In this document: positions 32,480-41,440 of the stretch, piece by piece
Numbering within the stretch: position 1 is the first letter of the stretch
Layout: every line of letters begins with the position of its first letter
DNA from: Microbacterium sp. C5A9
GTDB taxonomy: Bacteria > Actinomycetota > Actinomycetes > Actinomycetales > Microbacteriaceae
Assembly (NCBI RefSeq): GCF_022627955.1
Contig: NZ_JABXGD010000007.1
Location: 186,001-250,000, forward strand
Direction of reading: 5' to 3'
DNA length: 64,000 bases
The notes under the pieces: generated by a model
Seen by the model: only the letters and a program-made list of their open reading frames with translations
Database searches by the model: none
What the model was told of the DNA's origin: nothing
Program-made: the position numbers and the translations under genes

Positions 32480-33787
32480 GTGAACACACGTGCCCGCACC
32501 CGGATCCTCACCGCGACCGCCGCGGCATCCGTCTCCGTCCTGGCCCTCGCCGGCTGTGCAGCCGGCAGCGGCGACGACGCCGAGGGAGGCGACGACAAGA
32601 TCACGCTGACCGTCACGACGTTCGGAACCTTCGGCTACGAAGACCTCTACGACGAGTACGAGAAGGCGAACCCGAACGTCACGATCGAGGCGACCAACAT
32701 CGACACCGGCGGCAACGCCCGCACCGACGCCTTCACGAAGATCGCCGCAGGCTCGGGTCTCAGCGACGTCGTCGCGATCGAAGAGGGATGGCTCGGCGCG
32801 ATCATGGACGTGTCCGACACGTTCGTCGACCTGCGCGACTACGGCATCGAAGACCGCAAGGCCGACTGGGTCGACTGGAAGTACGGTCAGGCGACGGACG
32901 CCGAGGGGCGCGTGATCGGCTACGGCACCGACATCGGCCCGAGCGGCATCTGCTACAACGGCGCGGCCTTCGAGGCCGCAGGCCTGCCCAGTGACCGCGA
33001 GTCGGTCGCCGAGCTGCTCAACGGCGACTGGGAGAACTACTTCGCGGTCGGCGCCGACTACACGGCCAAGACCGGCAAGGCCTGGTACGACCACTCCGGC
33101 TTCGTCTGGAACGCCATGGTCAACCAGCTCGACGAGGGCTATTACACGACCGACGGCGAGCTGAACGTCGAGGACAACGCCGAGCTCAAGGAGCGCTTCG
33201 AGCTGCTCGGGGCCGCGACCGAGGGCGGACAGTCCGCCGCGCAGACCGCGTGGGACTGGAACGGCGGCAAGTCGTTCGTCGACGGCACCTTCGCGACCTT
33301 CGTCTGCCCGGGCTGGATGCTCGGCGTGGTGCAGGGTCAGGTCGAGGCCGGCGGCGGCGACGCGACGACCGGCTGGGACTTCGCCGACGTGTTCCCCGGC
33401 GGCGCGGCCAACTGGGGCGGCGCCTTCCTGTCGATCCCCGAGACCTCGCAGCACAAGGAGGCCGCGGCCGAGCTCGCCGACTGGCTGACGCAGCCCGAGC
33501 AGCAGGTGAAGCAGTCCGCCGCCGCGGGCAACTTCCCCTCCACCATCACGGCGCAGGAGACGCTCGCGTCGGAGGCGACCCCCAACGAGTTCTTCAACGA
33601 CGCGCCGACCGGGGCGATCCTCGCCGAGCGGGCGAAGGGCGTCGTGGCGCAGTTCAAGGGCGCTGACGACTCGGTCATCCAGGAGAACGTCTTCGGTCCG
33701 GCCCTCAGCGGCCTCGACCGTGGCGAGACCGACACCCAGGGTGCCTGGGATGCCGCGGTCGAGCTCCTGAACGAGCTGGTCGGCTGA
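32480..33787 (+). CDS. cebE: Cellobiose/cello-oligosaccharide ABC transporter substrate-binding lipoprotein
   Basis: 435 residues with a lipoprotein signal (lipobox LAGC) and an acidic linker. The mature protein is a CUT1-type sugar-binding protein: LTVTTFGTFGYEDLYDEYEKANP, KIAAGSGLSDVVAIEEGWL, GYGTDIGPSGICYN and VCPGWMLGVVQGQV. Assignment to cellobiose rests on the exact CebR operators upstream, the following cebFG permeases, a GH1 beta-glucosidase and a LacI regulator in the order known from Streptomyces. AAAGGAG precedes the GTG start at 32480. A repeat-rich gap of 164 bases separates it from cebF. Confidence 0.92.
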   Translation: MNTRARTRILTATAAASVSVLALAGCAAGSGDDAEGGDDKITLTVTTFGTFGYEDLYDEYEKANPNVTIEATNIDTGGNARTDAFTKIAAGSGLSDVVAIEEGWLGAIMDVSDTFVDLRDYGIEDRKADWVDWKYGQATDAEGRVIGYGTDIGPSGICYNGAAFEAAGLPSDRESVAELLNGDWENYFAVGADYTAKTGKAWYDHSGFVWNAMVNQLDEGYYTTDGELNVEDNAELKERFELLGAATEGGQSAAQTAWDWNGGKSFVDGTFATFVCPGWMLGVVQGQVEAGGGDATTGWDFADVFPGGAANWGGAFLSIPETSQHKEAAAELADWLTQPEQQVKQSAAAGNFPSTITAQETLASEATPNEFFNDAPTGAILAERAKGVVAQFKGADDSVIQENVFGPALSGLDRGETDTQGAWDAAVELLNELVG

Positions 33788-33802
33788 CCCAGCCGCCGCA
33801 TC

Positions 33803-33930
33803 CCTCCGGCTGTCGAGCGAGGACGACGCACCGCGTGTCGTCTCGGTGCTTCGCTCCTCGCTCGACGGCCGGAGGTGGCCACACGCCGGTCGTCGAGTGA
33901 AGACGACGACGTCGCCCGAGACGAAACGCG
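33803..33930. repeat. Intergenic repeats between cebE and cebF
   Basis: An inverted repeat of 21 bases with one mismatch (33803-33823 against 33854-33873, CCGGCTGTCGAGCGAGGA versus its partner) is followed by a single arm at 33885-33930 that contains GCCGGTCGTCGAG and CGAGACGAAACGCG. The latter closely matches the arms of the repeat at 13217-13331. Both elements sit directly behind a binding-protein gene. Confidence 0.75.
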
Positions 33931-33951
33931 TCATCCGATGAAGGAACCCTC

Positions 33952-35037
33952 ATGACTCTCACTGCGGAACGCCGCGACACGGCATCCGAACAGCCGAAGA
34001 CGGATGCCGCCGGCAGGCGTCCCTGGCGGCATCGCCTGTCGCGGTTCGACCAGAACGCGTCGCCGTACTTCTACATCTCGCCGTTCTTCCTGCTCTTCGG
34101 CCTGGTCGGCCTGTTCCCGCTGATCTACACGGTGTGGGTGGCCGTGCACGAATGGGACCTGCTCAAGGGGCAGGGGGAGTTCGTCGGCGCGGGCAACTTC
34201 GTCGAGATCCTCGGCGACGGGATGTTCTGGAACTCGATCTTCAACACGCTGAGCATCTTCCTGCTGTCGGCGATCCCGCAGCTCGCTGTCGCACTGGTCA
34301 TCGCCTACCTGCTCGACCGCGGCCTGCGCGCTCCCACATTCTGGCGCATGAGCGTGCTCATCCCGTTCGTGGTCACCCCGGTGGCCGTCGCGATCATCTT
34401 CTCGAGCATCTTCAACGAGGCCGACGGTCTCGCCAACAACCTGCTGAACCTGATCGGCATCGCCGACCAGGAGTGGAAGCACAACACCGCGCTGTCGCAC
34501 CTCGCGATCGCCGTCATGGTGAACTTCCGCTGGACCGGCTACAACGCGCTGATCCTGCTCGCCGCGATGCAGGCGGTGCCCCGCGACCTCTACGAGTCCG
34601 CCGCGCTCGACGGCGCCGGCGCCGCGCGCCGCTTCTTCTCGATCACGATCCCGACGATCCGCCCGACGCTGATCTTCGTGATCATCACCGCCACGATCGG
34701 CGGTCTGCAGATCTTCGCCGAACCGCGTCTGTTCGACGTGTCGACCGCCGGCGGCATCGGCGGCAGCGATCGACAGTTCCAGACGACCGTGCTGTTCCTG
34801 TGGGAGCTCGCGTTCTTCCGGCGGGATCTCGGCGAGGCATCCGCCGTCGCGATCCTGCTGTTCCTGCTCATCGTCGGCATCGGCGTGATCAACTTCCTCA
34901 TCTCGCGGCGCATCTCCACCGGGGATGCTCCGAAGAACCGCGCCGCGCGCCGCCGTGCACGCACCGCATCGAACGCTGCCGCGAAGGCCGCAGCAGGTAC
35001 GACGATCGCCACCACGACCGAGGAGAACGCGCGATGA
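33952..35037 (+). CDS. cebF: Cello-oligosaccharide ABC transporter permease, MalF-like
   Basis: 361 residues with six membrane helices after a polar N-terminus of about 45 residues. The coupling loop is YESAALDGAGAARRFFSITIPTIRP, the EAA motif of CUT1 sugar permeases. A basic/Ala-rich C-terminal tail of about 40 residues (NRAARRRARTA and following) probably lies in the cytoplasm and is longer than usual. It pairs with cebG, whose ATG overlaps its stop. As in Streptomyces no ATPase gene is present; a shared MsiK-type ATPase elsewhere is expected. Confidence 0.92.
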   Translation: MTLTAERRDTASEQPKTDAAGRRPWRHRLSRFDQNASPYFYISPFFLLFGLVGLFPLIYTVWVAVHEWDLLKGQGEFVGAGNFVEILGDGMFWNSIFNTLSIFLLSAIPQLAVALVIAYLLDRGLRAPTFWRMSVLIPFVVTPVAVAIIFSSIFNEADGLANNLLNLIGIADQEWKHNTALSHLAIAVMVNFRWTGYNALILLAAMQAVPRDLYESAALDGAGAARRFFSITIPTIRPTLIFVIITATIGGLQIFAEPRLFDVSTAGGIGGSDRQFQTTVLFLWELAFFRRDLGEASAVAILLFLLIVGIGVINFLISRRISTGDAPKNRAARRRARTASNAAAKAAAGTTIATTTEENAR

Positions 35038-35924
35038 CCGCCACCCAGGCACTCAGCGTCCCCGAGAAGCTCGCACGCCGCCGCGGGGCCGTCGGCGGCA
35101 ACGCCGGGATCGGCAGCCGGCCCGGGTTCCTCACCTACGGTCTGCTCGCCGCGTTCATCATCGGCAGCGTCTACCCGCTGTGGTGGTCGGTGGTCGTGGC
35201 GAGCGGCACCAACGCGACCCGCGGCGAGACCCTGCCGCTCATCCCTGGCGGCAACTTCTTCGCGAACGCGGCCAAGGTCTTCGACGCGATCCCGTTCTGG
35301 CTCGCGCTCGGCAACTCGTTCCTCATCTCGGGGATCATCACGATCTCGGTCGTGACGTTCTCGACCCTCGCGGGCTATGCATTCGCCAAGCTGCGGTTCA
35401 AGGGGCGAGACGGACTGATGATCTTCGTGATCGCGACCATGGCGATCCCCACGCAGCTCGGCATCATCCCGCTGTTCATGCTGATGCGCGAGCTCGGCTG
35501 GACCGGCTCGATCGGCGCGGTCATCGTGCCGACCCTCGTCACGGCCTTCGGCGTCTTCTTCATGCGGCAGTACCTGGTCGACGTGATCCCCGACGAGCTC
35601 ATCGAGGCCGCGCGCATGGACGGCGCGAACCAGTTCCGCACGTTCCTGACGGTCGGCATCCCCGCCGCCCGACCGGCGATGGCGATCCTCGGACTCTTCA
35701 CCTTCATGACCGCATGGACCGACTACCTGTGGCCGCTGATCGTGCTCTCCCCGCAGAACCCGACCCTGCAGACGGCGCTCAGCCAGCTGCAGTCGGGCTA
35801 CTACATCGACTATTCGATCGTGCTCGCCGGCGCGGTGCTCGCGACCCTTCCGCTGCTCGTCCTCTTCGTGGTGGCGGGTCGGCAGCTGGTCAGTGGCATC
35901 ATGGCGGGCGCGGTGAAAGGATGA
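35034..35924 (+). CDS. cebG: Cello-oligosaccharide ABC transporter permease, MalG-like
   Basis: 296 residues with six helices. FMRQYLVDVIPDELIEAARMDGANQFRTFLTVGIPAARP (about 170-210) is the MalG/CebG coupling region. PLIPGGNFFANAAKVF early in the protein is the external loop typical for the second CUT1 permease. It forms the heterodimeric channel with CebF. The following bglC ATG lies close to its stop, so sugar uptake and hydrolysis are tightly linked. Confidence 0.93.
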   Translation: MTATQALSVPEKLARRRGAVGGNAGIGSRPGFLTYGLLAAFIIGSVYPLWWSVVVASGTNATRGETLPLIPGGNFFANAAKVFDAIPFWLALGNSFLISGIITISVVTFSTLAGYAFAKLRFKGRDGLMIFVIATMAIPTQLGIIPLFMLMRELGWTGSIGAVIVPTLVTAFGVFFMRQYLVDVIPDELIEAARMDGANQFRTFLTVGIPAARPAMAILGLFTFMTAWTDYLWPLIVLSPQNPTLQTALSQLQSGYYIDYSIVLAGAVLATLPLLVLFVVAGRQLVSGIMAGAVKG

Positions 35925-35929
35925 CCCGT

Positions 35930-37360
35930 ATGACCCGCGCCTTCCCCGAGAACTTCCTCTTCGGAGCCGCGACAGCGGCGTACCAGATCGAGGGCGCGGC
36001 CTTCGAGGACGGGCGCACCGCATCGATCTGGGATGCGTTCAGCCGCGAGCCGGGAGCGGTCATCGGAGGCGACAACGGCGACGTGGCGTGCGACCACTAT
36101 CACCGGTATCCGCAGGACATCGCGCTCATGAGGCAGCTCGGACTGCAGACGTACCGCTTCTCGACCTCGTGGTCTCGGGTGCGACCCGACGGCGGCGCCG
36201 TGAACCCGAAGGGCGTCGACTTCTACGAGCGCCTCGTCGACGAGCTGCTCGCGAACGACATCCTGCCCTGGCTCACGCTGTACCACTGGGACATGCCGCA
36301 GGCGCTGCAGGAGACCGGCGGCTGGACCAACCGCGACACGGTCGGTCGCTTCCTCGAGTACGCGGGCACGATGCACGACGCGCTGGGTGACCGGGTGAAC
36401 GTGTGGACGACGTTGAACGAGCCGTGGTGCTCGTCGTTCCTCTCGTACACGGGCGGCGAGCACGCGCCGGGGCACACCAGCGTCGCCGAGGGGCTGCTGT
36501 CGGCCCACCACCTGCTTCTCGCCCACGGCGAGACCGTGCGCGAGCTGCGCGGACGCGACGCGAGCCTCGACCTCGGCATCACCCTGAACCACACGGTCGC
36601 CGACCCTGCCGACCCGACGAACCCGGCCGACGTCGATGCCGCACGTCGCGTCGACGGCCAGTTCAACCGCTGGTTCCTCGACCCGATCTACCGCGCCGAG
36701 TACCCGGCCGACATCGTCGAGGACATCCGCGCGGTCGATGCCGAGGCCGTGGCGCGCTTCGAGGCCGCCGTGCACGACGGCGATCTCGCGACCATCGCCC
36801 AGCGCATCGACACGCAGGGCGTGAACTACTACCACGGTGACCTGGTCTCGGGCACGGCACCCGAGGTCGCACCGGTCAGCGGCGGCCCCGCCACGGGGCG
36901 CCCCGGTCGCAGCCCCTATCCGTCGTCGGACGGCATCCACGCCGTCGAGCGCGGTCTCCCGCGCACCGCGCAGAACTGGGAGGTGCAGCCCGAGGGGCTG
37001 ACCCGCCTGCTCCAGCGGGTGTGGTCGGAGTACGCCGAACCCGCCGGCACCGTGCTGTACATGACCGAGAACGGGGCCGCCTACGACGATGCGCCGATCG
37101 TGCAGAACGGCGAGGTCCGGGTGCACGACGACCCGCGCACCGAGTTCCTCCGCCTGCACCTCGGGGCGGTGCTCGACGCGGCGGATTCCGGCGTCGACGT
37201 GCGGGGCTACTTCTACTGGTCCCTGTTCGACAACTTCGAGTGGGCGTGGGGCTACGACAAGCGCTTCGGCATCGTGCGGGTCGACTACGACACCCAGGAG
37301 CGGTCTCTCAAGGACTCCGGCCGGGAGTACGCTCGCATCATCGCCGCTCGCTCTCTCTGA
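35930..37360 (+). CDS. bglC: GH1 beta-glucosidase
   Basis: 476 residues, cytoplasmic. FLFGAATAAYQIEGA opens the barrel; acid/base Glu164 lies in TLNEPW and nucleophile Glu380 in YMTENG; SLFDNFEWAWGY shapes the sugar-binding site. It splits imported cellobiose and cello-oligosaccharides into glucose. Two in-frame ATGs exist at 35921 and 35930. The second is chosen because GAAAGG ends nine bases before it, whereas for the first the same sequence would touch the start codon. A 17-base hairpin follows the gene. Confidence 0.94.
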   Translation: MTRAFPENFLFGAATAAYQIEGAAFEDGRTASIWDAFSREPGAVIGGDNGDVACDHYHRYPQDIALMRQLGLQTYRFSTSWSRVRPDGGAVNPKGVDFYERLVDELLANDILPWLTLYHWDMPQALQETGGWTNRDTVGRFLEYAGTMHDALGDRVNVWTTLNEPWCSSFLSYTGGEHAPGHTSVAEGLLSAHHLLLAHGETVRELRGRDASLDLGITLNHTVADPADPTNPADVDAARRVDGQFNRWFLDPIYRAEYPADIVEDIRAVDAEAVARFEAAVHDGDLATIAQRIDTQGVNYYHGDLVSGTAPEVAPVSGGPATGRPGRSPYPSSDGIHAVERGLPRTAQNWEVQPEGLTRLLQRVWSEYAEPAGTVLYMTENGAAYDDAPIVQNGEVRVHDDPRTEFLRLHLGAVLDAADSGVDVRGYFYWSLFDNFEWAWGYDKRFGIVRVDYDTQERSLKDSGREYARIIAARSL

Positions 37361-37370
37361 GCCGGGCGCT

Positions 37371-37427
37371 TTCGGATCGCTCAGGCGCCCCTGTTCCTCG
37401 TCGGAAGGGTCGCCTGAGCGATTCGAA
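37371..37427. terminator. Hairpin between bglC and cebR
   Basis: The left arm 37371-37387 (TTCGGATCGCTCAGGCG) pairs with 37411-37427 apart from one mismatch, around a 23-base loop. No U-tract follows. It may end the cebEFG-bglC transcript or lower read-through into cebR. Confidence 0.6.
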
Positions 37428-37459
37428 CGGTGATCAGTGTCGGAGTACGAGGGAGAGCT

Positions 37460-38455
37460 GTGTCGTCACGAGCGACCATCGAAGAGGTGGCGTCGGCCGC
37501 CGGGGTCTCGCGATCGACCGTGTCGCGGGTGGTGAACGGTTCGACGGCGGTGAGTCCCGAGGCGCTCGTCGCGGTGCAGCGCGCGATCGAGGAGCTCAGC
37601 TATGTGCCGAACCGCGCGGCCCGCTCACTCGCCTCGAGGCAGACGCACGCGATCGCGCTGATCGTTCCCGAAGACACCACGCGATTCTTCGGCGACCCGT
37701 TCTTCGCCGAGATCGTCGCGGGCATCACCGGGGCGCTCCGTCGCTCGGACTACCTGCTGAACCTGCTCATCGCGAGCGACGACCCCGGCGACAAGATGAC
37801 GAGCTTCGTGCGCAACGGCGGCGTCGACGGCGCGCTCATCGTGTCGCACCACACGAGCGACGCGTTCATCGAGCGCGTGGCTGATGCGGTGCCGGTGGTC
37901 TGGGGCGGCCGCCCCACCCGGTTCCGCGACGGCGACTACGTCGTCGACGTCGACAACGTCGCGGGGGCGCGCACGGCGACGACGCACCTGATCGAGCGAG
38001 GACGTCGGCGGATCGCGACCATCGGCGGCCCCGTGACGATGGTCTCGTCGGCCGATCGCGTGCAGGGATTCCGCAGCGCACTGGCGGATGCGGGGCTGAC
38101 GCCGTTCGCCGAGGAGGCGGGTGACTACAGCGAGGCGAGCGGGGCGGAGGCCGCGCGACGCATCCTCGCCGTCGGACGCCCCGATGCGATCTTCGTGGCG
38201 AGCGACCTCATGGCCCGGGGCGCTCTCACCGCGCTGCGCGGTGCCGGCATCCGGGTCCCCGACGACATCGCGATCGTCGGCTTCGACGACTCCTCGGTCG
38301 CCCAGAGCACCGACCCGCAGCTGACCACGATGCGGCAGCCCATGTATGCGCAGGGCGAGGCGATGGCCGGAGTGCTGCTCTCGCGCCTGGCGGGCGGCGA
38401 TCCCGAGCACCTGACGATCCTGCCGACCGAACTCGTGGTCCGCGAGTCGGCGTAG
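37460..38455 (+). CDS. cebR: LacI-family cellobiose repressor CebR
   Basis: 331 residues from GTG 37460 behind GAGGGAGAG. The HTH is ATIEEVASAAGVSRSTVSRV, the hinge YVPNRAARSLASRQT, and the sensor domain ends with the effector-binding halves FVASDLMARGAL and IVGFDDSSVAQ. Position right behind bglC and the two TGGGAGCGCTCCCA boxes in front of cebE make it CebR, which in Streptomyces is released from DNA by cello-oligosaccharides. No operator is seen before cebR itself. Confidence 0.9.
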   Translation: MSSRATIEEVASAAGVSRSTVSRVVNGSTAVSPEALVAVQRAIEELSYVPNRAARSLASRQTHAIALIVPEDTTRFFGDPFFAEIVAGITGALRRSDYLLNLLIASDDPGDKMTSFVRNGGVDGALIVSHHTSDAFIERVADAVPVVWGGRPTRFRDGDYVVDVDNVAGARTATTHLIERGRRRIATIGGPVTMVSSADRVQGFRSALADAGLTPFAEEAGDYSEASGAEAARRILAVGRPDAIFVASDLMARGALTALRGAGIRVPDDIAIVGFDDSSVAQSTDPQLTTMRQPMYAQGEAMAGVLLSRLAGGDPEHLTILPTELVVRESA

Positions 38456-38575
38456 GCTGTAGTCGAGCGCGGGTGCGGACCCCACGCCCCCTCGAAGAGG
38501 CCCGCACCGCGTCGATGCCCGATCACCCGAAGACCGGACTGAATGTCGTCAGGCATTCTCAGCCCCCGCTTAGCC

Positions 38576-38625
38576 TGAACGGTCATTCAACAACTAATAT
38601 AGAGGTTTGGCTTCGATTTTCGAAG
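38576..38625 (+). promoter_or_regulatory. Promoter and palindromes before the TetR gene at 38654
   Basis: TGAACGGTCATTCA (38576-38589) has TGAA and TTCA arms around six bases, a common TetR operator form. A -10 box TAATAT lies at 38595-38600. A second palindrome, CTTCGATTTTCGAAG, follows at 38611-38625. The patch is much richer in A and T than its surroundings, fitting a regulatory region. Confidence 0.55.
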
Positions 38626-38653
38626 TCGTCCGATTTCTGGGGAAGAGGACGAA

Positions 38654-39319
38654 ATGGCACGATCCGACGACCGCAACCGACAGGTGCGCGAGCGTGCACG
38701 CGAGGTCATCCTGCTCTCGGCGACCGAGCTCTTCGGCGAGAAGGGCGTCGCCGGCGCCAGCATCGCGGAGATCACGCGGCGGGCCGGAGTCGCTCAGGGG
38801 CTCGCGAACTACCACTTCGGTGCGAAGGACCAGCTGGTCGGCGCCGTGATCGACCGGTGGTTCGAGATGCTCTTCGACATCCCGCAGCGGCCGGGATCCC
38901 CGGATGAGAAGCTCGCGGGCATCATCGACGGGGTGCTCATGGCCACGGGTTTCGCACTGCCCCTGCAACGTGCGGTGCTCGCCATGCAGCAGCAGCCCGA
39001 GACCCATCGGCTCTTCGCCGAGTCCGAGCAGCGGTTCGTCGAGCAGGCCGCGGCCTCGGAGGAGATCGTGCGTGGCATCTTCCGTGATCGCGGAGCCACC
39101 GACCCCGCACTCGAAGAGGTCATGCTGCGCAGCACTCTCGAGGGCATCGTGATCAAATACGCCGTCTACGGAGACTCGTTCCCCCTCGAAGACGCGCGTC
39201 GGTGGATGTACCGCCTCTACGACCTGCGAGAGCCCGAGGAGCCGCTGGCGCTCGAGCTCGCTCCCCGCGACGCCGATCTCCGGCTGCGCGCGATCCGCGC
39301 GGTGCGACCGACGCACTGA
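38654..39319 (+). CDS. TetR-family transcriptional regulator
   Basis: 221 residues. The HTH is clear (residues 15-60: REVILLSATELFGEKGVAGASIAEIT followed by GVAQGLANYHFGAKDQL). The C-terminal ligand domain begins around residue 65 with WFEMLFDIP and gives no hint of ligand. A palindromic site in its own promoter suggests autoregulation. It converges on the GntR gene with nine bases between the stops, and no obvious target operon diverges from it. Role unknown. Confidence 0.85.
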   Translation: MARSDDRNRQVRERAREVILLSATELFGEKGVAGASIAEITRRAGVAQGLANYHFGAKDQLVGAVIDRWFEMLFDIPQRPGSPDEKLAGIIDGVLMATGFALPLQRAVLAMQQQPETHRLFAESEQRFVEQAAASEEIVRGIFRDRGATDPALEEVMLRSTLEGIVIKYAVYGDSFPLEDARRWMYRLYDLREPEEPLALELAPRDADLRLRAIRAVRPTH

Positions 39320-39328
39320 CCGGTCGGG

Positions 39329-39985
39329 TCACCCCAGCTGCATCCGGGCGAACGCTCCCAGCACGACCCGCTCCGACTGCACGAGGTAGCGCTCGAGCTC
39401 TGCGGCGCCTTCCTGCGCCCCTCGCTCGAGGAAGGTGTCGAGCACGGCGCGGTTCTTGCGCACGAACGGCTCGTGGAGCGAGCGCGGTTCATCGATCTTC
39501 AGGAACGCGAGCCTCAGCTCCGCGGCCAGGTCGCGATACGTGCGGGCCAGGCGGGGACTGTCGGCGAGATCGACCAGCGCGACGTGGAACGCCATGTTGG
39601 CGCTGCCCACCTCGCGCCAGGTCTGGGTGTCGTCGAGCAGTGCGTCCTGAGCGGCGGCCTCGGCGGCGCGCACCGCCTCCTGCATCCGCTGGACGGCGGG
39701 GTGCTCGGGCTCGGAGTGCAGCAGCGCCGTGCATTCGATGACACGGCGAGCCCGGTAGATGTCGATGACGTCGGCGATCGTCGGTGAGGCGACGGAGACG
39801 CCCCGGTGCGGCACGTGCTCGAGCAGTCCCTGCGCGGAGAGGGCGCGGAACGCCTCGCGCAGCGTGTTCCGCGCGACGCCGAAGTGCTCGGCGAGGGCCG
39901 ACTCCGACAGGCGCGACCCGGGGGCGAATGCTCCGTCGATGATCTGCTGTCGGAGCGCATCGGCGAGCATGCCCTGCTGAGTCAT
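39329..39985 (-). CDS. GntR-family regulator, FadR/FCD subfamily, of the oxoproline operon
   Basis: 218 residues from the ATG at 39985. N-terminal winged HTH (LADALRQQIIDGAFAPGSRLSESALAEHFGVARNTLREAFRAL spread over 7-50), then an all-helical FCD domain with the His/Asp pattern FHVALVDLADSPRLARTY. FCD regulators bind small organic acids, often with a metal ion. It diverges from the pxp operon across 173 bases that hold palindromes of the FadR type, so it most likely represses that operon until 5-oxoproline or a product appears. Confidence 0.88.
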   Translation of the reverse strand: MTQQGMLADALRQQIIDGAFAPGSRLSESALAEHFGVARNTLREAFRALSAQGLLEHVPHRGVSVASPTIADVIDIYRARRVIECTALLHSEPEHPAVQRMQEAVRAAEAAAQDALLDDTQTWREVGSANMAFHVALVDLADSPRLARTYRDLAAELRLAFLKIDEPRSLHEPFVRKNRAVLDTFLERGAQEGAAELERYLVQSERVVLGAFARMQLG

Positions 39986-40072
39986 GCCTTCATCGTAGGC
40001 GGCGTGCTGACGGATCGTTCCCGGGGTCGCGTCGGGACGTGCACGAACGCAACGTCGCTGTAGCACAGTCGA

Positions 40073-40113
40073 AACAAAGTTGTTGAACAATAATGCTCGA
40101 TCCGTTCTACACT
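40073..40113 (+). promoter_or_regulatory. FCD-type operator and promoter of the pxp operon
   Basis: TTGTTGAACAA (40080-40090) fits the TNGTNNNACNA consensus of FadR-type regulators. It overlaps a second palindrome, AACAAAGTTGTT (40073-40084). TTGAAC (40083-40088) could be the -35 and TACACT (40108-40113) the -10 box, so a bound regulator would cover the -35 region. Confidence 0.6.
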
Positions 40114-40158
40114 GGGTCTCGATCGAGACCCACCAACGACGATGGGAATTCCCCCGCC

Positions 40159-41436
40159 ATGTCAGAGAACACCACAGCCTCGCTGTCCTCCGAAGACGAA
40201 GCCCGCGTCGCGGCCGCCAAGAAGCGGGCAGGCCGCAGCGCCGTGATCGGCGCGATCTTCCTGATGGCGACCAGCGCCATCGGCCCCGGATTCATCACGC
40301 AGACCGCCACGTTCACCGCGACGATGGGGGCGGCCTTCGCGTTCGCGATCCTCGTCTCGATCCTCGTCGACATCGCGGTGCAGCTGAACATCTGGCGCAT
40401 GATCACCTCGTCGGGAAAGCGCGCCGGAGAGCTCGCGAACAGCGCCATCCCGTTCTCGGGGCACGTGATCGCCGTGCTCGTCGTGATCGGCGGCCTGGCC
40501 TTCAACATCGGCAACATCGCCGGCGGCGGCCTCGGCCTGAACGCACTGCTCGGCATCGATCCCAAGCTCGGCGGCGCCCTCACCGCTGCCCTCGCGATCA
40601 TCATCTTCCTCGTCAAGAAGGCCGGACCGGTGATGGACGTCGTGCTGGTCGTGCTCGGCATCGGCATGATCGTGATGACCGTGGTCGTCGCCGTCATCGC
40701 CCAGCCGCCCATCGGCGAGGCGCTGCGACAGACGTTCGTCCCCGACGAGCTCAACTTCGCCACCATCACGACGATCGTCGGCGGAACCGTCGGCGGATAC
40801 ATCACCTATTCGGGGGCGCACCGCTACCTCGACTCCGGTCACACCGGCCCCGAGCAGGCCGGTCCGGTCATGCGCGCCGCGACCAACGGCATCCTCGTCA
40901 CCGGCGTCATGCGCTACGTGCTGTTCCTCGCGATCCTCGGTGTGGTCGCGTCGGGCGTCTCGCTCGACCTCTCGAGCCAGGCCGCGAACCCGGCAGGGCA
41001 GGCGTTCGGCGCCGTGCTCGGCGACGCGGGTCTGCGCATCTTCGGCGCGATCTTCTGGGCCGCGGCGATCAGCTCGGTCATCGGCGCGGCGTACACCTCG
41101 GCGACCTTCCTCTCGACCTTCACGAAGAAGCTGAAGGGAGGGTGGCCCCTGCAGCTGGCGACCGTCGCCTTCATCGTCGTCTCGCTGATCGTCTACCTGT
41201 CCATCGGCACGGCGCCGGCCGCGATCCTCGTCTTCGTCGGCGGCTTCAACGGGCTCATCCTCCCCATCGGCCTCACGGTCTTCATGTACATCGGCTGGTT
41301 CCGCCGCGATCTGCTCGGATCGAAGAAGTACCCGATGTGGCTGCTCGTCGCCGGTACGCTCGTGACGCTGCTCACCTGGTACATGGGCATCGTCTCGGTG
41401 GGCCCCATCTTCGCCTTCCTCGGAATCGGAGCGTGA
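40159..41436 (+). CDS. NRAMP-family transporter, YcsG-like
   Basis: 425 residues from the ATG at 40159; an in-frame ATG at 40093 would begin before the likely -10 box and is rejected. About eleven hydrophobic helices; [21 protein letters not shown] resembles the DPGN region of NRAMP metal transporters but lacks the DPGN metal-binding residues. B. subtilis YcsG, which lies in the ycsFGI-kipIAR operon, is the known counterpart. Here it likewise heads the oxoproline genes, so an organic substrate such as 5-oxoproline is more likely than a metal ion, but this is inference. Confidence 0.82.
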   Translation: MSENTTASLSSEDEARVAAAKKRAGRSAVIGAIFLMATSAIGPGFITQTATFTATMGAAFAFAILVSILVDIAVQLNIWRMITSSGKRAGELANSAIPFSGHVIAVLVVIGGLAFNIGNIAGGGLGLNALLGIDPKLGGALTAALAIIIFLVKKAGPVMDVVLVVLGIGMIVMTVVVAVIAQPPIGEALRQTFVPDELNFATITTIVGGTVGGYITYSGAHRYLDSGHTGPEQAGPVMRAATNGILVTGVMRYVLFLAILGVVASGVSLDLSSQAANPAGQAFGAVLGDAGLRIFGAIFWAAAISSVIGAAYTSATFLSTFTKKLKGGWPLQLATVAFIVVSLIVYLSIGTAPAAILVFVGGFNGLILPIGLTVFMYIGWFRRDLLGSKKYPMWLLVAGTLVTLLTWYMGIVSVGPIFAFLGIGA

Positions 41437-41440
41437 CCCC

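Noticed and set aside
40093..40158. Longer start of the YcsG-like transporter at the ATG at 40093
   Set aside because: It would lie upstream of the likely -10 box TACACT, and the added residues are polar and not typical of the family.
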